From IMG/VR virus record IMGVR_UViG_3300017725_000001, positions 60,178 through 124,177 of that record: 64,000 nt of DNA. One strand, 5' to 3'. Origin of the DNA: a virus. A model generated the notes under the pieces. That model was not told the origin of the DNA. It worked only from the letters and a program-made list of their open reading frames with translations, and searched no databases. Shown one piece after another: positions 1 through 8,403 of the stretch (position 1 is the first letter of the stretch; the number at the start of each line of letters is the position of its first letter). A program made the position numbers and the translations under genes.

Positions 1-197
1 TATGTACTCTGTTTACCAGTAAGTGGATTCTTATATGGAATTCTGTGTGTTTCACTACCCCAACCTAATATAGAAGGATGATTATCACACATTCGCATAA
101 CTGCAAGTTCCCATCCACTTCTGTACTTTGGAACTCTTTTACCTAAGTATTTAGCTGGGTTACTAGGTGTGTATTGTCCTTGTTGAAATTTTTTCAT
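1..197 (-). CDS. gp4: Head completion protein gp4, partial (C-terminus beyond window)
   Basis: Reading on the minus strand from ATG at 197 gives about 65 residues beginning MKKFQQGQYTPSNPAKYLGK, followed by YRSGWELAVMRMCDNHPSI and IPYKNPLTGKQSTY. This pattern (basic start, YRSxWE, IPYxNPLTGK) is typical of T4-family gp4 head-completion proteins, which stabilise the filled head before tail joining and carry an endonuclease-like fold. The gene runs off the left edge, so the C-terminal half cannot be judged. It follows the 211-1092 gene with a 13-base gap and is probably in the same late transcript. Confidence 0.75.
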   Translation of the reverse strand, partial: MKKFQQGQYTPSNPAKYLGKRVPKYRSGWELAVMRMCDNHPSILGWGSETHRIPYKNPLTGKQST

Positions 198-210
198 TTA
201 CCTAACCTTA

Positions 211-1092
211 TTATCTTTTAATTGGTGCAGGTACTATATATGATACTCCATTAATGTTTCTAATTGCTTCACCTGTCTTGAGTTTACCTTTAAATCTCTT
301 TAGGTTGTCTGGATTAGAAGTTTCATTAACATCCGGTAACTCTTTTAACTGTTTCTGATTACTAGTTACTTTACCTGTTGTTTTTAAGTCTTCAATATTT
401 TCAGCATCATTTTTATCAACTTCATACTCTGCAAAGTCATCAACTTCTACAAATCCATCATCAGCAGTAGCCGCATTTGCAAATTCTTCTGCTTGTAATA
501 TTTCAGCTTCTGTTGTAGCTTGACCTTCACTTAAAATTTTAAAACCTTCATATGTAAATGTAAGTCTATAAATTGCTGGAGAACTATCTGAATAATCTAA
601 TGTATCAGCATCAATATTTGTAATGTATGGATTATATATTTCAATAACGTTTTCTAGATTTTTTGCATCTTTTCTAGTAATAATTATGCTTCTTATAAAG
701 TTTCTAGATTCAGGAGTTTTAATTCCTTTTGGATTAGTTAAGAATGCACTATAATCGTCGTTGTTTAAAGGACCATCAACATAATGAGCTGTATAGTCTT
801 TTAAAAACTTTTCTAAAACTGCGTCTTTAGTATCATATGCGGTAAGAGTTATAGGAGTATAATCAATACCAGTAAGAACAGTTTTCTTTGCGTTATATGC
901 ATTCAGTGTTTGCGACCTATAAACATAGGTTGGTATCTGCACGTTTGCAATTCTAACAAGACTCAACGGAGTTGGGCTGTCTATATAATTTAATGAAACA
1001 GTAAAAGAATATTTATTTCTTGGTACTGCGTCGATTTCACCTCTTCGCTGATCTTGACTATAGACTTTATATGCTGAGTCGCCGATTGCCAT
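211..1092 (-). CDS. Tail-tube-like baseplate protein (gp54/gp48-type)
   Basis: A 293-residue protein lying between the tail tube gene and gp4. The N-terminal half has the beta-rich layout of tube-like proteins (KYSFTVSLNYI, IPTYVYRSQTLNAYNAKK, YRLTFTYEGFKIL near residue 180). The last 100 residues are acidic and probably flexible. T4 gp54 (about 320 residues) starts tube polymerisation on the baseplate and has a tube-like fold; length and position fit, but sequence similarity to T4 cannot be checked by eye. A second tube-like protein, the gp48 candidate, is encoded at 59396, so this one is more likely the gp54 role. Generic virion protein is the alternative. Confidence 0.5.
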   Translation of the reverse strand: MAIGDSAYKVYSQDQRRGEIDAVPRNKYSFTVSLNYIDSPTPLSLVRIANVQIPTYVYRSQTLNAYNAKKTVLTGIDYTPITLTAYDTKDAVLEKFLKDYTAHYVDGPLNNDDYSAFLTNPKGIKTPESRNFIRSIIITRKDAKNLENVIEIYNPYITNIDADTLDYSDSSPAIYRLTFTYEGFKILSEGQATTEAEILQAEEFANAATADDGFVEVDDFAEYEVDKNDAENIEDLKTTGKVTSNQKQLKELPDVNETSNPDNLKRFKGKLKTGEAIRNINGVSYIVPAPIKR

Positions 1093-1108
1093 CAGTGGTT
1101 CCTATCTG

Positions 1109-1717
1109 TTATCTAGTAGCGCCAGATTGTGCTGAGTCGCTAGATGCAGATTTTTCACTTAATGCGTCGTTACCATCGATTGAATGAACCGCACTATCAT
1201 ATCTTAATTGGATAGTTACTTGGATCATTGTTGAATCTGCATAGTTTAGATCACCGTACTGAACGTTAGCAATATAACAACCTTGCAATTCCCACTTATC
1301 AAATACAGTTGGTGATGTACTACCATTTGCACCATCTAGTGTTTCTAATGTTACACCAAATTTATATGCATTACCTGAAATTGAACTGTGTTGATCTGCA
1401 TGGTCAACTTGTCTATTTAATTGGTTACCAATTTTCTTAATAACATTTGATTTCATGTCATCTCTGAATACGATTGAAATTGGTTCCCAGGCGTGTTTAC
1501 CTGCAAGATACATTTTTGAGTTGTAAGAATCTACTACGACTTCTTCATGTGTCATTGACGGTCTGCCTGCACTAATAACGTTCTGAGTTACTTCATCTGT
1601 TGATGTTGCACCACCAAGATCTTCAAAGGTAACTCTGAACCTATAACTTAATTTAGGCATTAAAGTTGTTCCTGCTGAAGAGTCTGTTGGTACTCCAAAA
1701 TTTGTAATTACAGCCAT
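1109..1717 (-). CDS. gp19: Tail tube protein gp19
   Basis: A 202-residue protein that polymerises as the inner tail tube through which DNA passes. The segment RPSMTHEEVVVDSYNSKMYL followed by AGKHAWEPISIVFRDDM is characteristic of T4-like gp19 proteins. The C-terminal tail (ALSEKSASSDSAQSG) is low complexity. Length is close to the usual 160-210 residues. The ATG is preceded by GGAGAAATAAA, a good ribosome binding site, and a late promoter motif lies 46-52 bases upstream (1763-1769). The sheath gene gp18 lies upstream on the same strand, separated by two small non-tail genes that are unusual at this position. Confidence 0.88.
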   Translation of the reverse strand: MAVITNFGVPTDSSAGTTLMPKLSYRFRVTFEDLGGATSTDEVTQNVISAGRPSMTHEEVVVDSYNSKMYLAGKHAWEPISIVFRDDMKSNVIKKIGNQLNRQVDHADQHSSISGNAYKFGVTLETLDGANGSTSPTVFDKWELQGCYIANVQYGDLNYADSTMIQVTIQLRYDSAVHSIDGNDALSEKSASSDSAQSGATR

Positions 1718-1762
1718 TTTATTTCTCCTATATACTACTGTAGTATTGTTTATCTTATATTG

Positions 1763-1769
1763 TATTTAT
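1763..1769 (-). promoter_or_regulatory. Late promoter motif for gp19
   Basis: Minus strand reads GATAAATACAATA, matching the T4 late promoter core (TATAAATA) recognised by gp55-type sigma factors. It sits 46-52 bases before the gp19 start codon. Confidence 0.75.
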
Positions 1770-1782
1770 CAAATCAGTGTTC

Positions 1783-1817
1783 AAAAAGATAGGCTTCAGT
1801 AAAAGAAGCCTATTTTT
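1783..1817 (-). terminator. Intrinsic terminator after the 2862-1868 gene pair
   Basis: Nine-base-pair perfect stem (ATAGGCTTC / GAAGCCTAT) with a seven-base loop, followed on the minus strand by CTTTTT. The plus strand also carries TTTTT after the stem, so it could act in both directions. Confidence 0.8.
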
Positions 1818-1867
1818 AGGTAATTTGACAGGCTACTAGTTGTAACCTGCCAAATTGTGTAATAATA

Positions 1868-2182
1868 TTATGCTAAAAATCCGTATGTAGGGAAGGACTC
1901 GTGATCCATTCCTAATCTACCCGGAGTATCGCCAAGATCAATGCCAGCGTCTAGTATGTATTGTCTAAATGCTAGTCTTGCATCTTCGTCGTCAAAATCA
2001 TATCTTACCCATACTGATCCTTCATATAATTTATATGAAACATATACAGTACCTACTGATTCAGGTTTTCCTGCTACTGCATTTGTGATTGTAGTAAATG
2101 CAGGAGATGCTTTAAAAGCGTCAACTGATGCGTGAGGATTACCTGGGGCTTTTCTGATTCTAAATCTAAATTCATCGGCCAT
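1868..2182 (-). CDS. Small hypothetical protein, 104 aa
   Basis: I do not recognise this protein. It is short, mixed charge, without membrane segments or cysteines, and reads MADEFRFRIRKAPGNPHASV at the start. The ATG has a good Shine-Dalgarno (AAGGAGAACTAAA). It lies 11 bases after the 2862-2194 oxygenase gene and before a strong terminator, so the two genes form one late unit inserted between the sheath and tube genes. A partner or substrate role for the oxygenase is possible but is only inference from the pairing. Confidence 0.7.
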   Translation of the reverse strand: MADEFRFRIRKAPGNPHASVDAFKASPAFTTITNAVAGKPESVGTVYVSYKLYEGSVWVRYDFDDEDARLAFRQYILDAGIDLGDTPGRLGMDHESFPTYGFLA

Positions 2183-2193
2183 TTTAGTTCTCC

Positions 2194-2862
2194 TTAGTTT
2201 CTTGCACAGTCAACACCCTTACGGTCTGTTGCTGGGTGAGCATATGGTAATTTGTCTAATAACCATTCTACTGTGTTTGCACGTAAATTGTCATCGAGAC
2301 TTAATGCACACGATAAGTGATATACACCATCAACAAAAGAAAATCCATAATGAACTTTTCTTGTGTTAATTGCATACCATCTACGTGCTTCTGGTTTGAA
2401 AATTTTACCGTCAACTACAAAATGAAATTCTGCAGAATTAGTATGATTTAAATGGCAAATCATTCTAAATGAATCGCCTGTTATTCCGTCTGGAGTTACT
2501 TGTCTCCACTTATCTCTATGTGGTGCAAGATAATCACCTTTGTTGTAAATTAAACAACCTAGTGATTCTGTGTGTGCTGGTAAATCCCAATTTTCTGGAA
2601 TTACACTATATTCATGACCTTCTTTAGGACCATTATAATCGCCACTTACACGAGAACGTAGAATTTTTGCTGGGTCAGCATTCATAGCATCAATTTGCTC
2701 GACTGCGTTGTTAGGTACCCACGCATCTAATTCAATGATGTCACCTGCTGAACCAAAAAGGAAGTTTGTATCAAACGCCATATCAGTTGTCTTCGCTGGA
2801 TTAAAAGTTAATCCTTCAGAAACTGGAGTAGCGATGATTTTGTTTTGTTCTATTTTTACCAT
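2194..2862 (-). CDS. 2OG-Fe(II) oxygenase, aspartyl/asparaginyl hydroxylase-like
   Basis: About 222 residues. The iron-binding facial triad is visible as HRDKW (His and Asp, near residue 115) and a distal His in RKVHYGFSF (near residue 170). These flank a jelly-roll-like segment, FHFVVDGKIF, typical of the Asp/Asn beta-hydroxylase-like family that uses 2-oxoglutarate, oxygen and Fe(II). Substrate unknown. I chose the ATG at 2862 because it follows AAAAAGGACAATACC. A longer in-frame start at 2931 falls at the predicted transcription start of the late promoter at 2935-2941, so it is unlikely. The gene sits between sheath and tube genes, an unusual place for an enzyme. Confidence 0.6.
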   Translation of the reverse strand: MVKIEQNKIIATPVSEGLTFNPAKTTDMAFDTNFLFGSAGDIIELDAWVPNNAVEQIDAMNADPAKILRSRVSGDYNGPKEGHEYSVIPENWDLPAHTESLGCLIYNKGDYLAPHRDKWRQVTPDGITGDSFRMICHLNHTNSAEFHFVVDGKIFKPEARRWYAINTRKVHYGFSFVDGVYHLSCALSLDDNLRANTVEWLLDKLPYAHPATDRKGVDCARN

Positions 2863-2934
2863 GGTATTGTCCTTTTTAATTTTTAAAAAAAACTGTAGTC
2901 CATCTGAACTACAATGCATTGCAATTTGCATTAG

Positions 2935-2941
2935 TATTTAT
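2935..2941 (-). promoter_or_regulatory. Late promoter motif
   Basis: Minus strand reads CTGATAAATACTAATG. The expected start of transcription falls at about 2929, which excludes use of the ATG at 2931 and supports the start at 2862. Confidence 0.7.
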
Positions 2942-2955
2942 CAGAAAGTACTAAA

Positions 2956-2988
2956 AGAAAAAGGCTACTATTAAAAAATAGTAGCCCT
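2956..2988 (-). terminator. Intrinsic terminator after gp18
   Basis: Nine-base-pair stem GGCTACTAT / ATAGTAGCC followed on the minus strand by TTTTTCTTTT. It closes the sheath gene transcript 26 bases after the stop codon. Confidence 0.82.
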
Positions 2989-3013
2989 TTAATTTATTAT
3001 TGTAAGTGTCTTA

Positions 3014-5443
3014 TTAGCTTAATTCGCCAGTGTTTACAATTCTAATTGGAATGTAAATAAACTCTGCCGCTTTAGTTGGCTCAATAGCAACATCAATGTA
3101 AAATTCATTGGCGTCTATTCTAGCCGGCGTATTGTTTGTTGTATCACAAACTACTGCAAAGTCATATATTCCACGTTGTTGTAAAATATTAGCTAGGAAA
3201 CCGTCAAATACTTGTTTAGCATTTGCTCTAGTACTAGTATCATTTGGCTCAAACAAGAACGGTCTTGAAATAACTGCAAAACGTTCTCTTAGGTAAGCTG
3301 TTAATCTAGCAACATTAACTCTGTCTAATGCTGAGGCACTCGCGTGTAATGATTTTTGTCCAAATACTACAACACCTTCTGCAGGAAATTTAGCTATTGG
3401 GTTTAATTTTTTATCATACATTGAGTCTCTTTGACCTTGAGTTACTGCTAGTGACACAAACTCATCTTCGCTATTTAAGTATCCAACATTTGATGCATTT
3501 TGTACAACACCACGTGTTAGACCAGCTGGTGCAAACCATTGAAATGATACATTGTCACTATACGCATAAGTGTATAATGCAATGTGTGATGCTGGTGCTA
3601 CAACGTTATCACCTGTTACAGGATTAGTTGTGTATGCGTGTGGATAATAAACTGCTGAGTAAGTATTCTTTGTTACTAGGCCGTTTTCACCATTTGTAGT
3701 TGCGCCTGTTCCTTGAATCCAAGATACTGCTTCTGTTGGATTTAAACGGAATGGTGCATCAACAATGATAAATGCAGTTTCATCTCTATTACTGTTCAAT
3801 GAAACCATTTCATCATATAGTTCAGGATAACCTGGTGCCGCAAGTAAACGGAATTGAATTGTATCTTGTTGTAGTTCACTTACACCTGCCGAAGCCTGCA
3901 TAGCTGTTACTACTACTTTTCTTTGTGCAATTCTACCAAATGAACCACTGCCATCTGCTTGATTACCTGCTTTGTTTCTCCATTTCCAAGTTGTAGTTAG
4001 AGCTGAATTATATTCTCTAACTGTTCCACCTGATCTACACATATTAAGTCCAGTAATTCCTACTGGGTGTGTTAATGGATCTGGTGCACCTGCTAATAGA
4101 GTTGCTTCAAATGCGCCTGCTGTCGTATCATTTGCAGTAATATCTCCAAATACTACGCCTGCCGCAGTTGATTGATCTGCTTTATCTTTTGCTACCCAAG
4201 CAGTACCATTGTGTCTGTAAATTACAGGATACCCTGAAGCATCTGTATCTATCCAATAGTCACCTGCTGATAAAGAACCGCCTGAACCATCTGTTGTTGG
4301 TGCAGTTGTAACGTATTGTACGTCTGATGCTCTTTGCCATTTTTGTGTTCCTGAATCGCTTACTACTTCGTAAACTGCTAATTCATTTACATCTGGGTCA
4401 AACCATAGTGTACCATTTACTGGTGCACCTACTGGTTCTGTTGTTTTAACTTCCATTACATAACCGCCAGTTGCTACTGATGGATCTGTTGCAACCTGAT
4501 CAAAACCATTTCCAATACTATCATATCTGTTTAAGATTAATGATGCATCAGTTGAAGAAATATCCATCCAGATATCTCCATCAATTAATGTTCTTGCAGT
4601 TGCTGAAGTACCGTCTGCAAATACATCCGAAGTTGTACCTGCCGGTGCTGTGTCTTGTACATAAACTACACTTTGTTTAACAAAGTTACCTGCTGATGTT
4701 GTAAATAATTGAACGTCTAAGTCCAATCCACCACCTGGTTTTGTAGTTTTAATCCAAACGTCACCATCTGATGGTGAACTTGGTGCTGAATAGTGTGGTG
4801 CCATTGTTGGGCCAAAGTTATCAACCCATGCTCCGCCACTAGCCGCAAAATATTTTATTGTTGTTCCAGCTGAACCATTTTCTAATACAACGTGATATCC
4901 ACCTGTTACTACTGACGCAGTAGGTGCACCACTTGATGTAATTTCAACTGTTGGAGTTTGTTCTTCCCAAGCAGTATTTGCAGTACTATACTTCCAAATA
5001 CCAAATGATGAAGTTGAAGGTTTAATCCAGTATGTTAAATTTGCTGGATCTCCTGTTGGCTCTGATGAAGCCGGTCTTAATTCATTTAAATCAACATCTG
5101 CACGTGAGATGTATGCCGCTGAGGCTTGACCTAAGAATGAGTATGCCGCTAATAAACCATATTCGTTAGTTTCATCACCTTGTTGTACTGTTCCACTTAC
5201 CTTACGGAAGTCAACATTACCAAAGTATTGAGTTAATTCTCTCTGTGATGTAACTAATATTGGCTTGTTTGCATTAGCAGACTTTGTATATTTCGCTATG
5301 CCGTCTGACTCAGTAAGGGTTGGATCAACCTTGTCCTGACCAGTGGCAATAAACAACATTGGAACCGTACCAGCGCCTGCTGGGCCGTATACTGATTCGT
5401 CTGTTACTGTTACCTGTACGCCAGGTGAAACAAGATTTGCCAT
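3014..5443 (-). CDS. gp18: Contractile tail sheath protein gp18
   Basis: An 809-residue sheath protein whose subunits form the contractile outer tail layer. It starts MANLVSPGVQVTVTDESVYG, the usual opening of phage sheath proteins. The C-terminal third holds the conserved core (ALDRVNVARLTAYLRERFAV, FEPNDTSTRANAKQVFDGFL, EPTKAAEFIYIPIRIVNTGE). It is about 150 residues longer than T4 gp18. The extra length lies at about residues 125-430, where five short units each contain a GDxWI/GTLWF-type motif (for example GDVWIKT, GDIWMD, GDYWID). This probably forms a surface-exposed bead array on the sheath. Shine-Dalgarno AAAAAGGAGCATATC precedes the ATG. Confidence 0.93.
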   Translation of the reverse strand: MANLVSPGVQVTVTDESVYGPAGAGTVPMLFIATGQDKVDPTLTESDGIAKYTKSANANKPILVTSQRELTQYFGNVDFRKVSGTVQQGDETNEYGLLAAYSFLGQASAAYISRADVDLNELRPASSEPTGDPANLTYWIKPSTSSFGIWKYSTANTAWEEQTPTVEITSSGAPTASVVTGGYHVVLENGSAGTTIKYFAASGGAWVDNFGPTMAPHYSAPSSPSDGDVWIKTTKPGGGLDLDVQLFTTSAGNFVKQSVVYVQDTAPAGTTSDVFADGTSATARTLIDGDIWMDISSTDASLILNRYDSIGNGFDQVATDPSVATGGYVMEVKTTEPVGAPVNGTLWFDPDVNELAVYEVVSDSGTQKWQRASDVQYVTTAPTTDGSGGSLSAGDYWIDTDASGYPVIYRHNGTAWVAKDKADQSTAAGVVFGDITANDTTAGAFEATLLAGAPDPLTHPVGITGLNMCRSGGTVREYNSALTTTWKWRNKAGNQADGSGSFGRIAQRKVVVTAMQASAGVSELQQDTIQFRLLAAPGYPELYDEMVSLNSNRDETAFIIVDAPFRLNPTEAVSWIQGTGATTNGENGLVTKNTYSAVYYPHAYTTNPVTGDNVVAPASHIALYTYAYSDNVSFQWFAPAGLTRGVVQNASNVGYLNSEDEFVSLAVTQGQRDSMYDKKLNPIAKFPAEGVVVFGQKSLHASASALDRVNVARLTAYLRERFAVISRPFLFEPNDTSTRANAKQVFDGFLANILQQRGIYDFAVVCDTTNNTPARIDANEFYIDVAIEPTKAAEFIYIPIRIVNTGELS

Positions 5444-5503
5444 GATATGCTCCTTTTTAAAATATTAGATTATTCTAATTGTTTAGTAATCTCTTATATG
5501 TAG

Positions 5504-5510
5504 TATTTAT
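5504..5510 (-). promoter_or_regulatory. Late promoter motif for gp18
   Basis: Minus strand reads AAATAAATACTACATA, 61-67 bases before the gp18 start. Confidence 0.7.
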
Positions 5511-5546
5511 TTAAAATCGTGTAAAAACCCCGGTTACAGAGTTAAA

Positions 5547-6299
5547 TTATGTTTTAATTGTGCTTAATAGACGATCAAAACTACGACAAATTAGATCTTC
5601 AAACCCTTCTCCCCAATGACCGTGAACGATCATGTGTATTCTATTTTTATCACTATTGTTAATGACTGAATGATGCCTACCTACGTCTATTCCTCTTACA
5701 TCTCCGGGTTTCCACGGAACTAGTCCTGCGTCTTGCATGGCAAACTCTACACCGTCTGGGTTTGTTATTGCTATATTGAATGCGGCTAATTTTCTTTGTT
5801 TAAAATCTACGTGTGGTTTTATATAACCATTTGGTTCTAACAACATAAATCTACATCTGTGTAACTTCTCAAATGGCCATTTCTTTAACCACTCTACAGT
5901 TACAGGACATTGATCAGCTATATCGGTCCAATCAAATGGTGGACTGTCTTCTTTTGTAAATACTCCTTGTTCTATATAAGCATCTGGTGAATCAGTATAT
6001 TGAGAACCTTGTCCATGTACTGCAATACTTGCCCAACCAGGATGTATATCTCCTCTATGTTTAATATATCTATCTAATAATGCTTCAGCTTCTTTAGCTA
6101 CTTCTTTATGTGGAAATTCTATATCAAGTAATAATGTAGGACAATTTGATTCAGTCATAATCCATTTACAATAGTCACGTTTTACTCGTGGATGTTCTTG
6201 CCATCCAACAAAATAATCTGGTACTGGTTTTAAAAATTGATAATGTTGATACTGTTTACAATCGTTAATAAAGTCTTTAACTTTAGTTAAGTTGTCCAT
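5547..6299 (-). CDS. 2OG-Fe(II) oxygenase, aspartyl/prolyl hydroxylase type
   Basis: A 250-residue protein with the full active-site pattern in its C-terminal half: KPHVDFKQRKLAAFNIAI supplies His and Asp, and GRHHSVINNSDKNRIHMIV supplies the distal His and the arginine that grips 2-oxoglutarate. HxxxNxSxxxRxHxxV is the signature of the Asp/Pro hydroxylase-like family. Substrate unknown; phage or host proteins are both possible. It has its own late promoter (6321-6327) and a Shine-Dalgarno GAAGGA. It lies downstream of the dNMP kinase gene and upstream of gp18. Confidence 0.75.
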   Translation of the reverse strand: MDNLTKVKDFINDCKQYQHYQFLKPVPDYFVGWQEHPRVKRDYCKWIMTESNCPTLLLDIEFPHKEVAKEAEALLDRYIKHRGDIHPGWASIAVHGQGSQYTDSPDAYIEQGVFTKEDSPPFDWTDIADQCPVTVEWLKKWPFEKLHRCRFMLLEPNGYIKPHVDFKQRKLAAFNIAITNPDGVEFAMQDAGLVPWKPGDVRGIDVGRHHSVINNSDKNRIHMIVHGHWGEGFEDLICRSFDRLLSTIKT

Positions 6300-6320
6300 A
6301 CTATAAATCCTTCTTTATAG

Positions 6321-6327
6321 TATTTAT
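6321..6327 (-). promoter_or_regulatory. Late promoter motif overlapping the upstream stop codon
   Basis: Minus strand reads AGAATAAATACTATAAAG. The motif overlaps the TAA of the dNMP kinase gene. Confidence 0.7.
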
Positions 6328-6962
6328 TCTATAATTTTACTGATTGTCTGTGTTTTAAATGATTCTAATGTTGAGTTATTATCTAATTGTAAATCGAAAT
6401 CCCAACCTGCCCAGCTCCATTCACTTTTGTGTACATCTGGATAATTTGATTTCATACTATCTACCATATTTGATTTCTTTTTGTAGTTAGCATGATTTAG
6501 CTCTGAAGCATTGTGCCACCATTCTGGTTTTTCTTCTCTCCATACTACTACAGTTCGGCCACCCATGTTTTGAATTGCATCAAGTTCATTAAAAAATCTA
6601 CAATCACTTATAACTACATTTTTTTCTGTCTGTTGTACTTGTCTTTCACAAGCCGCTACCCATATGTCTGGATGAAAATGTGTTCTTAATACATCTGTAC
6701 CAACATACTGAAGTGCATAACGTGGTGTAAAGTTAGGTATATCTAAACGTTTACTCCACCATTCATCTGTTTGTTCTCTAAATGCTCTACTTTCAGTGGT
6801 GTTGCCTTCTAGAAGTATTCTATCCCAACCAAATATATTAGCACAGGCATCTTTTAATACTCCAGCAAAACTTACTCTTTGAAATCCTTCTTCAATTAGG
6901 AATCCTGCGGCTGTATCTTTTCCATGACCAATAAGGCCACATATACCTATTACTTTTTTCAT
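6324..6962 (-). CDS. Deoxynucleoside monophosphate kinase (gp1-like)
   Basis: A 212-residue P-loop kinase beginning MKKVIGICGLIGHGKDTAAG; GLIGHGKDT (residues 9-17) is the phosphate-binding loop. T4 gp1 phosphorylates deoxynucleoside monophosphates for phage DNA synthesis, and its family shows the same GKDT loop and a length near 240 residues. The conserved segment VVISDCRFFNELDAIQNMGG with a DxR motif fits this fold. It has a perfect-consensus sigma-70 promoter of its own, so it is probably expressed early, unlike its late-transcribed neighbours. The promoter is so close that the mRNA would start at or next to the ATG. Other P-loop nucleotide kinases are the alternative. Confidence 0.75.
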   Translation of the reverse strand: MKKVIGICGLIGHGKDTAAGFLIEEGFQRVSFAGVLKDACANIFGWDRILLEGNTTESRAFREQTDEWWSKRLDIPNFTPRYALQYVGTDVLRTHFHPDIWVAACERQVQQTEKNVVISDCRFFNELDAIQNMGGRTVVVWREEKPEWWHNASELNHANYKKKSNMVDSMKSNYPDVHKSEWSWAGWDFDLQLDNNSTLESFKTQTISKIIE

Positions 6963-6968
6963 ACTATT

Positions 6969-6997
6969 ATTATAATGAGTTTTGGGTTAATTGTCAA
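6969..6997 (-). promoter_or_regulatory. Sigma-70 promoter for the dNMP kinase
   Basis: Minus strand TTGACA, 17-base spacer, TATAAT: a perfect consensus. The -35 lies directly downstream of the stop codon of the preceding gene. The predicted start, about seven bases after the -10, coincides with the kinase ATG at 6962, implying a leaderless message. Confidence 0.88.
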
Positions 6998-7619
6998 TCA
7001 CAAAGTTTTTATTTTTTAGTTTTTCTACTACGTTTTCAAACTTTTCTCCTAAGACTTTAATTCTTAGGTATATTCTCTCTCTAGATATCTTTGGAACACC
7101 ATGTACAATCATTCCGTTGAAAAGGGTAGGGTGTTTATTACTATAGTAATGGTTGTATTCTATGTCTTCGTCAGTCCAACCTCTTTTTTCATAGTTTACA
7201 TTACGTTCTGGTTCTTGACCTTCTCTACTATAAAAACTAATTGGCTCACCTGCATCTTCTGGCTCAATAGGAAACATTATACCACACCACATATAATGAT
7301 CAGTATGTGGATGAAATGAGTATCCTGGATCATAATGTAGTAAATCAATATCACGTGGAGCAATGGGTTGTGCAAAATTAAACATATCCACATATTTTTT
7401 CACTACAGGATATTCTAGTAAATCTTTACCTTCAGTTTTTTGAACTGCAATAGCATTCATACCATCACGTCCTTTAAATTCTCTTTTTTCTGGAGATAGA
7501 TATTGCATATAATCACCAAATTGCATTATGTTATGTCTATGTTGATTTACAAATTCTAATAACTCATTACGGTCATACGTAATCTCATCTATAGTACAGT
7601 GGTATTTGCCTAATTGCAT
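6987..7619 (-). CDS. 2OG-Fe(II) oxygenase, prolyl-4-hydroxylase-like
   Basis: A 210-residue protein. The segment YDPGYSFHPHTDHYMWCG gives His-x-Asp; IVHGVPKISRERIYLRIKV near the C-terminus gives the distal His and the arginine expected about ten residues later. This order and spacing fit 2OG-dependent hydroxylases. FNGMIVHGVP resembles the end of the double-stranded beta-helix core in prolyl-4-hydroxylase-like proteins. The substrate cannot be inferred. It follows the gp13-like neck gene by four bases and is probably cotranscribed from the late promoter at 8391. Confidence 0.68.
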   Translation of the reverse strand: MQLGKYHCTIDEITYDRNELLEFVNQHRHNIMQFGDYMQYLSPEKREFKGRDGMNAIAVQKTEGKDLLEYPVVKKYVDMFNFAQPIAPRDIDLLHYDPGYSFHPHTDHYMWCGIMFPIEPEDAGEPISFYSREGQEPERNVNYEKRGWTDEDIEYNHYYSNKHPTLFNGMIVHGVPKISRERIYLRIKVLGEKFENVVEKLKNKNFVIDN

Positions 7620-7623
7620 TTGA

Positions 7624-8364
7624 TTATCCTATTACAAAACCTAAACCTGTACTACCATCGTTGTATAATGTTAGTTCAGTTTCAAGTTTATCAATCTCAG
7701 CCTGTGCATCAGCTCTTAATTGATCTGCGTTCATTGTAGTTCCACCTTGTGGACCTGCTATTTGAGTAAACTTACCTCTTGCTTCTGATAAAATCATCTT
7801 AGCATGAGCAAAGGCATAGTCTTTTAGCCAAGGACTTGCATAAGTGTCTTCTAATAAACTTTCAGTTGGTCTGTAATTGTAACAATGCAGAACTGCATTG
7901 TCATCTGCTTTAATTTTTCTATGTAGGATTAACTTTTTATCTTGAGGTCTCCAAGTAAACAATAATTCTGCACCAAAAAGTCTACCCATTGTTTCTCTAT
8001 TTTGTTGTAAAAAATCAAAACTTGATAATCCACCATTACGTGTACTACCTAATAGGTATGTATTTAGATACGCCGCTTGGAAAGGCTCAATATCGTTACC
8101 AGTACCACTGCTTACGCCTGTTGTACGTCTGTAAATGTCTTTAACTTCCATTACTTCTTCTGGTAATGTGTATTCTGCTTGACCTTCAATCATTTCAAGA
8201 ATCATTAGACTCTCTTCAACTGCATTTTCTGCACGTTGACGGTATTTTTGTAATGACTTGTTTATTGCTAGTTCATAATGTTCCGGATCTAGCTCAACAT
8301 CAATCATTCCTCCACCCATACGAAGTTCTATTTCTTTTTGAAGTTTGTTAAATGCATTCGCCAT
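7624..8364 (-). CDS. gp13: Head-tail neck protein, gp13-like
   Basis: A 246-residue protein with MGGGMIDVELDPEHYELAIN near the N-terminus, then KYRQRAENAVEES, a pattern of small adaptor or neck proteins in marine T4-like phages. T4 gp13 (309 residues) helps form the neck that joins the filled head to the tail. Genes for gp14 and gp15 lie at 13172-15600 on the opposite strand, so the neck set is complete if this call is right. Assignment is from memory of the family pattern, without alignment. It has its own late promoter overlapping the preceding stop region. Confidence 0.6.
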   Translation of the reverse strand: MANAFNKLQKEIELRMGGGMIDVELDPEHYELAINKSLQKYRQRAENAVEESLMILEMIEGQAEYTLPEEVMEVKDIYRRTTGVSSGTGNDIEPFQAAYLNTYLLGSTRNGGLSSFDFLQQNRETMGRLFGAELLFTWRPQDKKLILHRKIKADDNAVLHCYNYRPTESLLEDTYASPWLKDYAFAHAKMILSEARGKFTQIAGPQGGTTMNADQLRADAQAEIDKLETELTLYNDGSTGLGFVIG

Positions 8365-8390
8365 ATGTTAGTTTCTCCTACTACGTATTG

Positions 8391-8397
8391 TATTTAT
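8391..8397 (-). promoter_or_regulatory. Late promoter motif for the gp13-like gene
   Basis: Minus strand reads CTGATAAATACAATACG, 27-33 bases before the ATG, with GGAGAAAC as ribosome binding site. Confidence 0.72.
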
Positions 8398-8403
8398 CAG
8401 ATT

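Noticed and set aside
2863-2931. Longer N-terminus for the 2194 oxygenase
   Set aside because: The upstream ATG coincides with the predicted transcription start of the late promoter and lacks a ribosome binding site.
5521-5546. Terminator after the 5547 oxygenase (AACCGGGGTTTTT)
   Set aside because: The palindrome has no room for a loop, so the hairpin is not credible.
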